NCBI GenBank assembly: GCA_029243545.1
Contig: JAQWRV010000011.1
Span: 186,001 to 250,000, forward strand
Direction: 5' to 3'
Source of the DNA: Rhodospirillaceae bacterium
GTDB lineage: Bacteria; Pseudomonadota; Alphaproteobacteria; Rhodospirillales; Rhodospirillaceae
DNA length: 64,000 nt
The notes below the pieces were generated by a model. That model saw only the letters and a list, made by a program, of their open reading frames with translations, searched no databases and was not told where the DNA came from. Below are positions 56,986 through 64,000 of this stretch, piece by piece. The position numbers and the translations under genes were made by a program. Positions within the stretch are counted from its first letter, which is position 1; each line of letters opens with the position of its first letter.

Positions 56986-58406
56986 ATGCGATTGCCGACC
57001 CAAACTTTCTTAATGTTCATCCTTTGCGCCGCCTTTATCCCTCCAGCATGGGCGGCTGAAGAGATACCAGTGTCCGGCGATAATCGAACGGCCCTAGCCG
57101 TGACGGTTTACAACGGTGACCTTGCACTGGTGCGGGATAGCCGAATGATTTCATTTCCGAGCGGTTCATCCAATTTGGCATTCACGGACATCAGTACCCG
57201 TCTGCAACCAGAAACAGCGGTTCTCCGATCCGGGTCAGGTGACTTCCATGTCATAGAACAGGTTTTTGATTTTGACGTAGTCAGTCGCCAGTCCCTGCTT
57301 GCAGCGTCGGTTGGAGAAAAAGTCACCATTGTGAAAGTCAATCCAGCGACGGGAGAGGAAAACAAAATTCGTGCGAAGGTATTGTCAATTGAGAACGGCG
57401 TAGTGCTCGATATCAACGGTGAAATCACGACCGACATTCCCGGAAGGCTTGTCTTTGATTCATTTCCTGATGGTCTGCGAACTAAGCCAACGTTGATGGC
57501 TGTGGTCGACGCGGTGGCGACAGCGTCTGACTCAGCTGACCTGAGCTATCTCACCGGTGGTTTGACCTGGCGCGCAGATTACGTGGCAGAACTCAATGCT
57601 GACACAACAGCCATTGATCTTTCGGCATGGGCTACGGTCACCAACACGGCGGGCGCGGACTTTCCTGAGGCGACCCTCAAACTTATTGCGGGTGATATCA
57701 ACCGCGCCGCGCCGCGCCTGCGCCAGAAATGATGCAAGCCACGGCAATGGAAGCCCGCTCCCAAGTAATGGCCGACGATGTGAGAGAGGAAGGCCTGGCG
57801 GCATTCCACCTCTATTTCATTGATAGCCCTGTCACGTTGATCAATCAGCAGATCAAGCAGCTCTCGTTGTTATCTGTCAGCCGCGTCGCTGTGCACACTG
57901 ACTTGGTCAGCCGTGGCGACAATTTCGCCCTGCGCAGGTCCATGAACGGGCAGCTCAGAACTGCGCAAGCGGCGCGCTCGCTCGTCTTCTACAATACAGA
58001 AGAGCAGGGCCTAGGAACGCCGCTGCCGTCGGGTACCGTGCGGGTGTATGGGCAGGATTCCAGCGGCGCGCTGCAGCTTCTCGGCGAGGACGGCTTGCCC
58101 CACACACCCGTGGGCCAAGAGGCCCGGGTTACCTTGGGGAGAGACTTCGACGTTAAAGTAGAGCGGGAACAGACCGAGTTTCTGCGCGCCTCGGATAGCA
58201 TCACCATATCGGCGCATAAGATTACCGTCAGCAACGCCAAGAATGAACCGGTCACCGTACGCGTTGTCGAAGCTATGCAGGGCGACTGGGAAGTCATCGA
58301 AGAGAGTGCACCCCATACCAAGATACAGGCCAGAGCCGAATAGCAGGTCGATGTACCTGCAGGAAGCTCGGCGGAGGTTGCCTATCGTGCACGTGTCCGG
58401 TTCTAA
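56986..58406 (+). pseudogene. DUF4139 domain protein gene, frameshifted and with in-frame TAG
   Basis: The first frame (56986-57732) begins with a signal peptide (ending PAWAAEE) and DUF4139-type sequence TALAVTVYNGDLALVRDSR, then SADLSYLTGGLTWRADYVAE and KLIAGDINRAA, and stops at TGA. The rest lies two bases out of frame: AAPAPEMMQATAMEARSQ, then the C-terminal half to TAG 58341-58343. Past that TAG the same frame reads QVDVPAGSSAEVAYRARVRF, the normal end of these proteins, to TAA at 58406. Joined, the product would be about 470 residues, the usual length. The shift lies in the repetitive GCGCC stretch at about 57700-57722. Function of the family is unknown; it is likely periplasmic. Confidence 0.85.
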
Positions 58407-58439
58407 TGGTCTTTCGTTGGAACAGGCAAGAAGCTGTAT

Positions 58440-58832
58440 ATGGAAAGCATCATCGTAAGCGTCGCCGCACCTGTTCTAATCCTCATTGGCATAAGCCAAA
58501 TCTATAAAACGGAGGGATGGCAAAACTATTACCGCTGGCTCTTTTCGATGGGTATTGCCGGTGTCAGGTTCAATGGTTTGGTCAGTCTGGTCATCGGTAG
58601 CCCAATCGTCATACTGCACAATGTGTGGTCTGGCCCACCGCTCCTCTTAACCCTGTTTGGCTGGCTTTTGTTGTCTGAAAGTGCGATGTGCCTCGTTGTG
58701 CCGGGCGCTGGATTAGCCGGGTTGGCTGATGTCGAAGATAACGCCCGACGCCGCATTATCATTGGCTCAGGTGTGGCTCTGGTTGTTGTCGGCGGGGTTC
58801 TCGGAACCCATCTTCTAACGGCAGCGGGTTGA
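58440..58832 (+). CDS. Small integral membrane protein of unknown function
   Basis: This 130-residue protein is highly hydrophobic, with about four membrane segments (roughly 3-20, 35-58, 63-90, 105-127). A YKTEGWQNYYRWLF segment lies between the first two. I recognise no family. It lies 33 bases after the end of the DUF4139 locus and 60 before def, on the same strand, and may have been co-transcribed with the former. The ATG at 58440 is reasonable but has no strong Shine-Dalgarno sequence. Confidence 0.55.
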   Translation: MESIIVSVAAPVLILIGISQIYKTEGWQNYYRWLFSMGIAGVRFNGLVSLVIGSPIVILHNVWSGPPLLLTLFGWLLLSESAMCLVVPGAGLAGLADVEDNARRRIIIGSGVALVVVGGVLGTHLLTAAG

Positions 58833-58892
58833 CCCTTTTTATCCCGGCGCTTATGTCACCCAAACCTCAGTTAAACCGAAGTTCAACGCCCC

Positions 58893-59417
58893 ATGGCTAA
58901 ACGCGACATTATCATTGCGCCCGACCCCAGACTGAAAATGGTCTGCACGCGCGTTGAAACCGTCGACGAAGAAATTACCACCTTGATGAGCGATATGCTG
59001 GAAACCATGTATACGGCGCCCGGCGTGGGTCTGGCGGCGCCCCAGGTCGGTGTGACGAAGCGCATCATCGTGGTCGACGCTGCCCGCGGGGAAGAAGAAT
59101 TAACGCCTTACAAGATCGTTAATCCAGAAATCGTGTGGTCTTCCGAAGAAGAAAAAATTCACGAGGAAGGCTGCCTTTCCCTTCCCACATACTATGAAGA
59201 CGTTGTGCGGCCAGACCGCATTCGGGTGCGTTACACTGATGAAAACAACACCGAGCAGGAGCTAGAAGCCGATGGTCTCCTGTCTGTTGTGATCCAGCAC
59301 GAAATGGATCACTTGGAAGGCCTGCTCTTCGTTGATCATATTTCGAATCTTAAGCGTAGTATGATTTTGCGGAAGCTGAAAAAAACCAAAAAACAGATGG
59401 TAGCGGGGAACGAATAG
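58893..59417 (+). CDS. def: Peptide deformylase
   Basis: This 174-residue metalloenzyme has the three deformylase motifs: GVGLAAPQVG (44-53), EGCLSLP (92-98, metal Cys94) and QHEMDHLEG (135-143, metal His136 and His140, catalytic Glu137). It removes the formyl group from new proteins. The fmt gene follows after three bases, the near-universal def-fmt pair. Confidence 0.96.
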   Translation: MAKRDIIIAPDPRLKMVCTRVETVDEEITTLMSDMLETMYTAPGVGLAAPQVGVTKRIIVVDAARGEEELTPYKIVNPEIVWSSEEEKIHEEGCLSLPTYYEDVVRPDRIRVRYTDENNTEQELEADGLLSVVIQHEMDHLEGLLFVDHISNLKRSMILRKLKKTKKQMVAGNE

Positions 59418-59420
59418 GTC

Positions 59421-60365
59421 ATGCGCCTTATTTTTATGGGGACGCCTGATTTTTCCGTGCCCATTCTTGAAGCACTGCATGCGCATCACTTTGTTGCGGC
59501 CGTATATACGCAGCCACCGCGCAGCGCCGGGCGTGGCCAAAAAGCTCGACCGAGTGCGGTAGCAGTAAAGGCCACTTCGCTCGGGCTTCCTGTGTTCTCA
59601 CCAAAGAGTCTTAAGCGCGACGATGTTCAACGGCAATTCCGGGACCACGCCGCCGACTCGGCCGTTGTTGCGGCCTACGGGTTGATCCTTCCGCAGGCAG
59701 TCCTGGATGCTCCACGCCTTGGCTGTCTCAATGTTCACGCCTCTTTGTTGCCGCGCTGGCGCGGTGCGGCGCCCATACAGCGTGCGGTCATGGCCGGTGA
59801 TACGGAATCGGGCATCACTATCATGCAAATGGATGCTGGGCTTGATACTGGTGCCATGCTCCTAAAGAACGCAGTTCCAGTCGACCATAGAACCACGGCA
59901 GGGTCGTTACACGATGCGCTGGCAGGTCTTGGTGCAAAGCTCATTGTCGAGGCGTTGTCTGGCGTCGAGGCCGGACATCTTCTGGCTGCACCCCAGCCTG
60001 AAGAGGGTGTTACCTACGCTGATAAAATCGACAAGGCGGAGGCGTTGATCGACTTTAACCGCCCGGCGCATGAGGTTCTGCGCCACATAAATGGCTTATC
60101 GCCCTTTCCCGGGGCGCATCTGGAACTGGACGGCAAAAGACTTAAATTGTTGTCGGCTGAACTTATCATTGATGAGGACGCGTCGCGCGCGGCTTCCTCG
60201 CCCGGTACGATACTGCCCGGCACGATAATGGATGGCCAATTTACAATTGCCTGCGCGAAAGGGGCGATCCGGCCACTAAGGCTCCAGCGGGCCGGAAAGT
60301 CTTCTACAGATGCGCCTGCGTTTTTGCGCGGGTTCGAGTTGCGTCCAGGGACCCGTGTCGGCTAG
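59421..60365 (+). CDS. fmt: Methionyl-tRNA formyltransferase
   Basis: This 314-residue enzyme starts [16 protein letters not shown] and has [18 protein letters not shown] with catalytic Asn104 and His106, and [11 protein letters not shown] with Asp142. It transfers formyl from 10-formyl-tetrahydrofolate to initiator Met-tRNA. The C-terminal tRNA-binding OB domain (about 205-310) is complete. It is coupled to def upstream and followed by a GNAT gene after 31 bases. Confidence 0.96.
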   Translation: MRLIFMGTPDFSVPILEALHAHHFVAAVYTQPPRSAGRGQKARPSAVAVKATSLGLPVFSPKSLKRDDVQRQFRDHAADSAVVAAYGLILPQAVLDAPRLGCLNVHASLLPRWRGAAPIQRAVMAGDTESGITIMQMDAGLDTGAMLLKNAVPVDHRTTAGSLHDALAGLGAKLIVEALSGVEAGHLLAAPQPEEGVTYADKIDKAEALIDFNRPAHEVLRHINGLSPFPGAHLELDGKRLKLLSAELIIDEDASRAASSPGTILPGTIMDGQFTIACAKGAIRPLRLQRAGKSSTDAPAFLRGFELRPGTRVG

Positions 60366-60396
60366 ATAAGCCTCCATCGACCTCAAGGACCGTTCC

Positions 60397-60957
60397 ATGT
60401 TCGGACGCCGCCGCAAAACCATCGCCCGTGGAAGTGCTGTATACATATTCGCAGCCACTCGTGATGCTGGTGCGGAATTTCTGCAGATGACGACTTCCAG
60501 CATGGATTACCACCGGCCTTGGGTCTTTCCAGCGACGGACATGCGGCGGTTCAAGTATTACATTGAACGTATCGCCAACGGCCGCACCTATGGGTATTTC
60601 GTCGGACGCAATGAAGATGACCGGTTGGTCGGCGTGGTGAATATAAACGATGTCGTCATGGGTGGGTTTCGCTCCGGGTCATTGGGATATTACGCTGACA
60701 TGGGGTTGGCTGGAAACGGTTACATGACCGAGGGGCTGTCACTGGTGTTGGATCAAGCCTTTACCACCCTCGATCTAAATCGGCTTGAGGCCAACATTCA
60801 GCCAGCCAACACCGCATCAATTGCCGTGGTCCGCAATCTTAGCTTTCGCAAAGAAGGCTTCTCGCCCAAGTTTCTTGAGATTGATGGCATCTGGCGGGAT
60901 CATGAGCGCTGGGCCGTCCTCGGTGAAGAATGGCTTGCCGCGTCAGGTCTGCGTTAG
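60397..60957 (+). CDS. GNAT-family N-acetyltransferase (RimJ/RimL-like)
   Basis: This 186-residue protein has a GNAT fold with LVGVVNINDVV (about 76-86), SLGYYADMGLAGNGYMTEGL (about 93-112, acetyl-CoA-binding beta-bulge and loop) and NRLEANIQPANTASIAVVRNLSF (about 128-150). This pattern is close to RimJ/RimL-type ribosomal protein or amino-group acetyltransferases. The substrate is unknown. It lies between fmt and truA, within a probable operon. Confidence 0.88.
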   Translation: MFGRRRKTIARGSAVYIFAATRDAGAEFLQMTTSSMDYHRPWVFPATDMRRFKYYIERIANGRTYGYFVGRNEDDRLVGVVNINDVVMGGFRSGSLGYYADMGLAGNGYMTEGLSLVLDQAFTTLDLNRLEANIQPANTASIAVVRNLSFRKEGFSPKFLEIDGIWRDHERWAVLGEEWLAASGLR

Positions 60958-60962
60958 CAGAT

Positions 60963-61706
60963 ATGCTGAGATTCAAACTCACTATCGAATATGACGGTAC
61001 GCCTTTCGTCGGTTGGCAGCGTCAAGAAAACGGCCCTTCTGTTCAGCAGGCCATAGAAGAAGCGGCCTCGGCCTATTGCCAGACTGAAATCGTCGTTCAC
61101 GGTGCCGGACGGACGGATGCGGGCGTGCATGCCAAAGCCCAAGTCGCTCATGTGGACCTGCCCCGTGGCGACGGCGGAGACAAAGTGCGGGATGCGCTCA
61201 ATGCGCACCTCCGGTCTTCGCCAATCGCCATCGTTCAGGCTGAGCAAGTCAGCGAAGAGTTTCACGCCCGTTTTTCAGCGATCAAAAGGCACTACCTCTA
61301 CCGTATCGTTACGCGTCGGGCGCCCCTGGCCTTGGATATAAAGCGGGCATGGTGGCTAACAAAACCACTCGATGCCGAGGCCATGTCTCAAGCTGCTCGT
61401 GTCTTGATCGGCAAGCACGATTTTACATCTTTTCGCGCAACCGAATGTCAGGCCAAGACCCCGGTCAAAACGATCGACGCCATTACGGTGACCCAGAGTG
61501 GCGATGAGGTCGAAGTTAGCGTGAAGGCCCTTTCTTTTCTTCACCATCAGGTGCGCAATATTGTGGGGACTCTATCCTTGGTGGGAGAGGGCAAATGGAC
61601 CGAAGGCGACGTCGCAAAAGCTTTAGCGGAAAAAGACAGATCGGCGGCCGGGCCGACGGCCCCGGCCCATGGCCTCTATCTCACAGAGGTGCGGTATCCA
61701 GCTTGA
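60963..61706 (+). CDS. truA: tRNA pseudouridine synthase A
   Basis: This 247-residue enzyme starts MLRFKLTIEYDGTPFVGWQR and has GAGRTDAGVHA with catalytic Asp52, FHARFSAIKRHYLYRI and FLHHQVRNIVG. It makes pseudouridine at positions 38-40 in the anticodon arm of tRNAs. ATG 60963, five bases after the GNAT stop, is chosen over a GTG at 60930, because the conserved N-terminus begins right there. Confidence 0.96.
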   Translation: MLRFKLTIEYDGTPFVGWQRQENGPSVQQAIEEAASAYCQTEIVVHGAGRTDAGVHAKAQVAHVDLPRGDGGDKVRDALNAHLRSSPIAIVQAEQVSEEFHARFSAIKRHYLYRIVTRRAPLALDIKRAWWLTKPLDAEAMSQAARVLIGKHDFTSFRATECQAKTPVKTIDAITVTQSGDEVEVSVKALSFLHHQVRNIVGTLSLVGEGKWTEGDVAKALAEKDRSAAGPTAPAHGLYLTEVRYPA

Positions 61707-61720
61707 AGAGGTTGCGTTGG

Positions 61721-62287
61721 CTAATGCATGCGCACCGTTACCTGGCTGACCATCAAAGTCAGAAGAATATCGATAAATACGATGCCGATCGCCGTTCCCA
61801 CAGCAACACTGAGGCCAGCGCGGGCAATAAAGGCTGCATAAAACGTGTAGGCCACGAATGACATCGTACTGGCAAAGCCGGCGACCGACGTTGGCAGAAA
61901 ACCAAACCCAGTTAGAATGATCCAGGGCATCACAACAAAACCAATTCCGAGCTGGAACCAATTGTAGGCGACGATGTATTTTAAAAAATAATCTTCACGG
62001 CCGATCAATCGAACGACGTAATACATGGTGATAGGAAATAGCAGCCACAGAATAGTGTATTCGAGCCCCTCAATCGCGGCCATGCGCAGCGCGTGAGGTG
62101 GGTCTTCAAGTGTGATGTATACTGTGATTTGGTAAAGCGCCTGCAGTGGCACCAGAAGGAAGGCGGCTGTGAATGAGCGCCAGAATCCGCTCTCTGTCGC
62201 ATTGAAAAACGTAAAAGCTTTCTGGTCGCACCGCGCGATCCGCCAAATGCCGTAAAGTGCGCCTGCGGCTTCGCGCGCCTCAATCAT
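61721..62287 (-). CDS. Integral membrane protein of unknown function
   Basis: This 188-residue protein has about five membrane segments (roughly 38-58, 72-95, 103-125, 128-155, 160-185). A soluble N-terminus reads [20 protein letters not shown], a pattern seen in small proteins loosely similar to Yip1-type membrane proteins, but I do not assign a family. Its start overlaps the dapE stop by four bases, so it is coupled to lysine/peptidoglycan precursor synthesis genes. It converges with truA. Confidence 0.62.
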   Translation of the reverse strand: MIEAREAAGALYGIWRIARCDQKAFTFFNATESGFWRSFTAAFLLVPLQALYQITVYITLEDPPHALRMAAIEGLEYTILWLLFPITMYYVVRLIGREDYFLKYIVAYNWFQLGIGFVVMPWIILTGFGFLPTSVAGFASTMSFVAYTFYAAFIARAGLSVAVGTAIGIVFIDILLTLMVSQVTVRMH

Positions 62288-63465
62288 GGGGTAAGGAAGC
62301 CGTGGAGAACCCGCCGGTATATGTCCGTCAGACTATTGAGATCTGCAATAGAGGCGCGCTCGTCCGCCTTATGCATAGTTAAGCCGATCATGCCGAATTC
62401 ACAGACCGGGCAGGCATCTTTGATGAAGCGGGCATCGGACGTGCCTCCGCTGGTGGATAATTGCGGTGTGTGGCCGGTGACTGCCTTAACCGCCGCAGAT
62501 ACCAAATCACTCAATGGGCCGGGCGGTGTCACAAACGATTCACCACTAATGTGACTATCGAGTTCAAAGGCGGCCCCATCCGCGGCCTCTGTCAGCGTTT
62601 CATTCAGCCACGTGGTCAGGCTTTCACCAGTATGGTGATCATTGAAACGAATATTGAAGGCGGCACTGGCCTCCGCAGGAATAACGTTGGTCGTATCATT
62701 ACCCACGTCTACAGATGTCAACGTGAGGGTTGACGGCTGAAACGTATCTGAGCCGTTGTCGAGTGGCTCACGCGTAAGTGCGTCTAGTAAACGAAGAAGC
62801 GTCGGGATCGGATTGTCCGCCAAATGGGGGTAGGCCGCATGACCTTGAGTTCCCAACACCGTCAGTCGCCCGTTGAGACTGCCGCGCCGGCCGATCTTGA
62901 TCATGTCGCCAAGCTGAGTTGGGTTTGTCGGCTCACCGACCAAGCACACATCTAGGGTTTCGTTCCGGTCGGTCAACCAGTCCAAGACTTTTCGAGTGCC
63001 ATTGAGAGCCAGTCCTTCCTCATCGCCGGTGATCAACAGGCTGATGCTGCCGTTATGCAGGGTGTGTTCTTCAAGGTATCGCGCGACCGCCGCAACGAAA
63101 CAGGCAATCGCGCCTTTCATGTCTGCCGCGCCGCGGCCAAATAAGGCGCCGTCTTTTACCTCTGCCGCAAACGGATCGACGCTCCAGCCTGTGCCTACAG
63201 GCACGACGTCCGTATGGCCCGCAAAGCAAAAATTGGGCGCGCTTGCGCCTAATCGTGCATACAAGTTTTCAACCGGGGCTGTGCCCGGCTCTTCAAAGCG
63301 TAAGCGATGACACGTAAAACCAAGCTGGGTTAACGCTGCTTCGAGAACACCCAACGCACCTACGTCTTCAGGTGTCACGCTGGCGCAGCGGATCAGTTCC
63401 TGCGCCAGCGCAAGGGGGTCTTGGAGCGCAGCTGTCGCCGACTCATCTTTGCCGTTGGCGGTCAC
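62284..63465 (-). CDS. dapE: Succinyl-diaminopimelate desuccinylase
   Basis: This 393-residue M20-family metallohydrolase has [11 protein letters not shown] (His84 metal ligand, Asp86), the bridging Asp115 in [10 protein letters not shown], the general-base Glu in TGDEEG (about 149-150), and the dimerisation lid domain (about 190-305). It converts succinyl-LL-diaminopimelate to LL-diaminopimelate in lysine and peptidoglycan synthesis. Its start overlaps the dapD stop by four bases. Confidence 0.94.
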   Translation of the reverse strand: MTANGKDESATAALQDPLALAQELIRCASVTPEDVGALGVLEAALTQLGFTCHRLRFEEPGTAPVENLYARLGASAPNFCFAGHTDVVPVGTGWSVDPFAAEVKDGALFGRGAADMKGAIACFVAAVARYLEEHTLHNGSISLLITGDEEGLALNGTRKVLDWLTDRNETLDVCLVGEPTNPTQLGDMIKIGRRGSLNGRLTVLGTQGHAAYPHLADNPIPTLLRLLDALTREPLDNGSDTFQPSTLTLTSVDVGNDTTNVIPAEASAAFNIRFNDHHTGESLTTWLNETLTEAADGAAFELDSHISGESFVTPPGPLSDLVSAAVKAVTGHTPQLSTSGGTSDARFIKDACPVCEFGMIGLTMHKADERASIADLNSLTDIYRRVLHGFLTP

Positions 63466-64000
63466 GCGCGGAGCAGCTCATTGATGGAAACTTTAGAGCG
63501 GGTTTTGGCATCCACACGCTTAACGATGACAGCGCAATAGAGATTTGGACCAGGAGAGCCGTCTGGCAGGGGTTTACCAGGCAGCGTGCCGGGTACCACA
63601 ACCGAATACGCCGGGACGCGGCCCATGAAAATGTCACCTGTCTCCCGGTCGATAATTTTCGTCGAAGATCCGATGTATACACCCATGGATAAAACGGACC
63701 CTTCTTCAACGACCACACCCTCAGCCACTTCAGACCGCGCGCCGATAAAGCAATTGTCTTCGATGATGACAGGGCTAGCTTGCAAGGGTTCCAACACCCC
63801 GCCAATGCCGGCGCCACCTGAAAGGTGAACATTTCTGCCGATTTGCGCACAACTGCCGACCGTCGCCCAGGTGTCGACCATAGCACCTTCGTCAACGTAG
63901 GCGCCTAAGTTGACGAAGCTCGGCATCAACACCACATCCGGCGCGATATAAGCCGAATGACGCACGACACTCGTGGGCACAGCCCTAAAGCCCGCTTTTC
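63462..64000 (-). CDS. dapD: Tetrahydrodipicolinate N-succinyltransferase (5' end missing)
   Basis: The C-terminal roughly 179 residues are present and the frame is open to the right edge ([20 protein letters not shown]). They contain the hexapeptide-repeat left-handed beta helix of Dap[41 protein letters not shown] and [16 protein letters not shown]. DapD transfers succinyl from succinyl-CoA to tetrahydrodipicolinate, one step before the aminotransferase and then DapE. The dapD-dapE overlap by four bases indicates translational coupling. Confidence 0.95.
   Translation of the reverse strand, partial: KAGFRAVPTSVVRHSAYIAPDVVLMPSFVNLGAYVDEGAMVDTWATVGSCAQIGRNVHLSGGAGIGGVLEPLQASPVIIEDNCFIGARSEVAEGVVVEEGSVLSMGVYIGSSTKIIDRETGDIFMGRVPAYSVVVPGTLPGKPLPDGSPGPNLYCAVIVKRVDAKTRSKVSINELLRA

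Overview
The window looks like a chromosomal segment of an alphaproteobacterium, probably a free-living Rhodospirillales-like organism. This rests on conserved gene neighbourhoods read directly from the sequence: priA followed by an F1-only ATP synthase operon (atpHAGDC), gpmI-envC-ctpA-rppH, a small SRP RNA just ahead of dnaX-ybaB-recR, xerC beside a DUF484 gene and a transaldolase, and def-fmt-truA facing dapD-dapE. I saw no rRNA, tRNA, CRISPR array, insertion sequence or prophage.

Layout. 0-9.4 kb holds mixed accessory and housekeeping genes: a CoxG-like protein running off the left edge, a decayed CheY-like receiver, a two-gene sodium:solute symporter, a frameshifted dinB, a ChaC-like glutathione cyclotransferase, an MsbA-type exporter, ArfB and SufE. 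9.4-14.3 kb holds a TPR protein with a decayed 5' part, a bicupin, a broken PAS-like gene, an exported VOC protein and gamma-glutamyltransferase. 14.6-31.6 kb is a large co-directional accessory island: a TonB-dependent receptor, then a tightly packed run of cysteine hydrolase, amidohydrolase-like protein, acyl-CoA ligase, MIP18-type Fe-S factor, Tat-exported amidohydrolase-like protein, a substrate-binding protein fused to a LivH permease, LivM, LivG and LivF. It is followed by a FAD-dependent oxidase, dienelactone hydrolase, aldehyde dehydrogenase and FAD monooxygenase. 31.7-36.7 kb has a rhomboid protease, a PhyH-family oxygenase, a small membrane protein, xerC, DUF484 and transaldolase. 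36.8-64 kb is mostly core genome.

How the genes fit together. The island reads as one uptake-and-catabolism unit for an unidentified small organic acid, amide or aromatic compound. The receptor would bring it across the outer membrane and the Liv-type ABC system across the inner membrane. The hydrolases, CoA ligase and oxidoreductases would degrade it. The substrate cannot be named from sequence alone. Two features stand out: the substrate-binding protein is fused to its permease, and both amidohydrolase-like proteins have degenerate metal-binding motifs.

A second theme is gene decay. In 64 kb I find five interrupted loci: a CheY-like receiver, dinB, a TPR gene 5' region, a PAS-like gene with two in-frame TAG codons, and a DUF4139 gene with a frameshift and an in-frame TAG. 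All are in dispensable families, while the long essential genes are intact. This favours real pseudogenisation over random sequencing error, although individual homopolymer shifts could be assembly errors.
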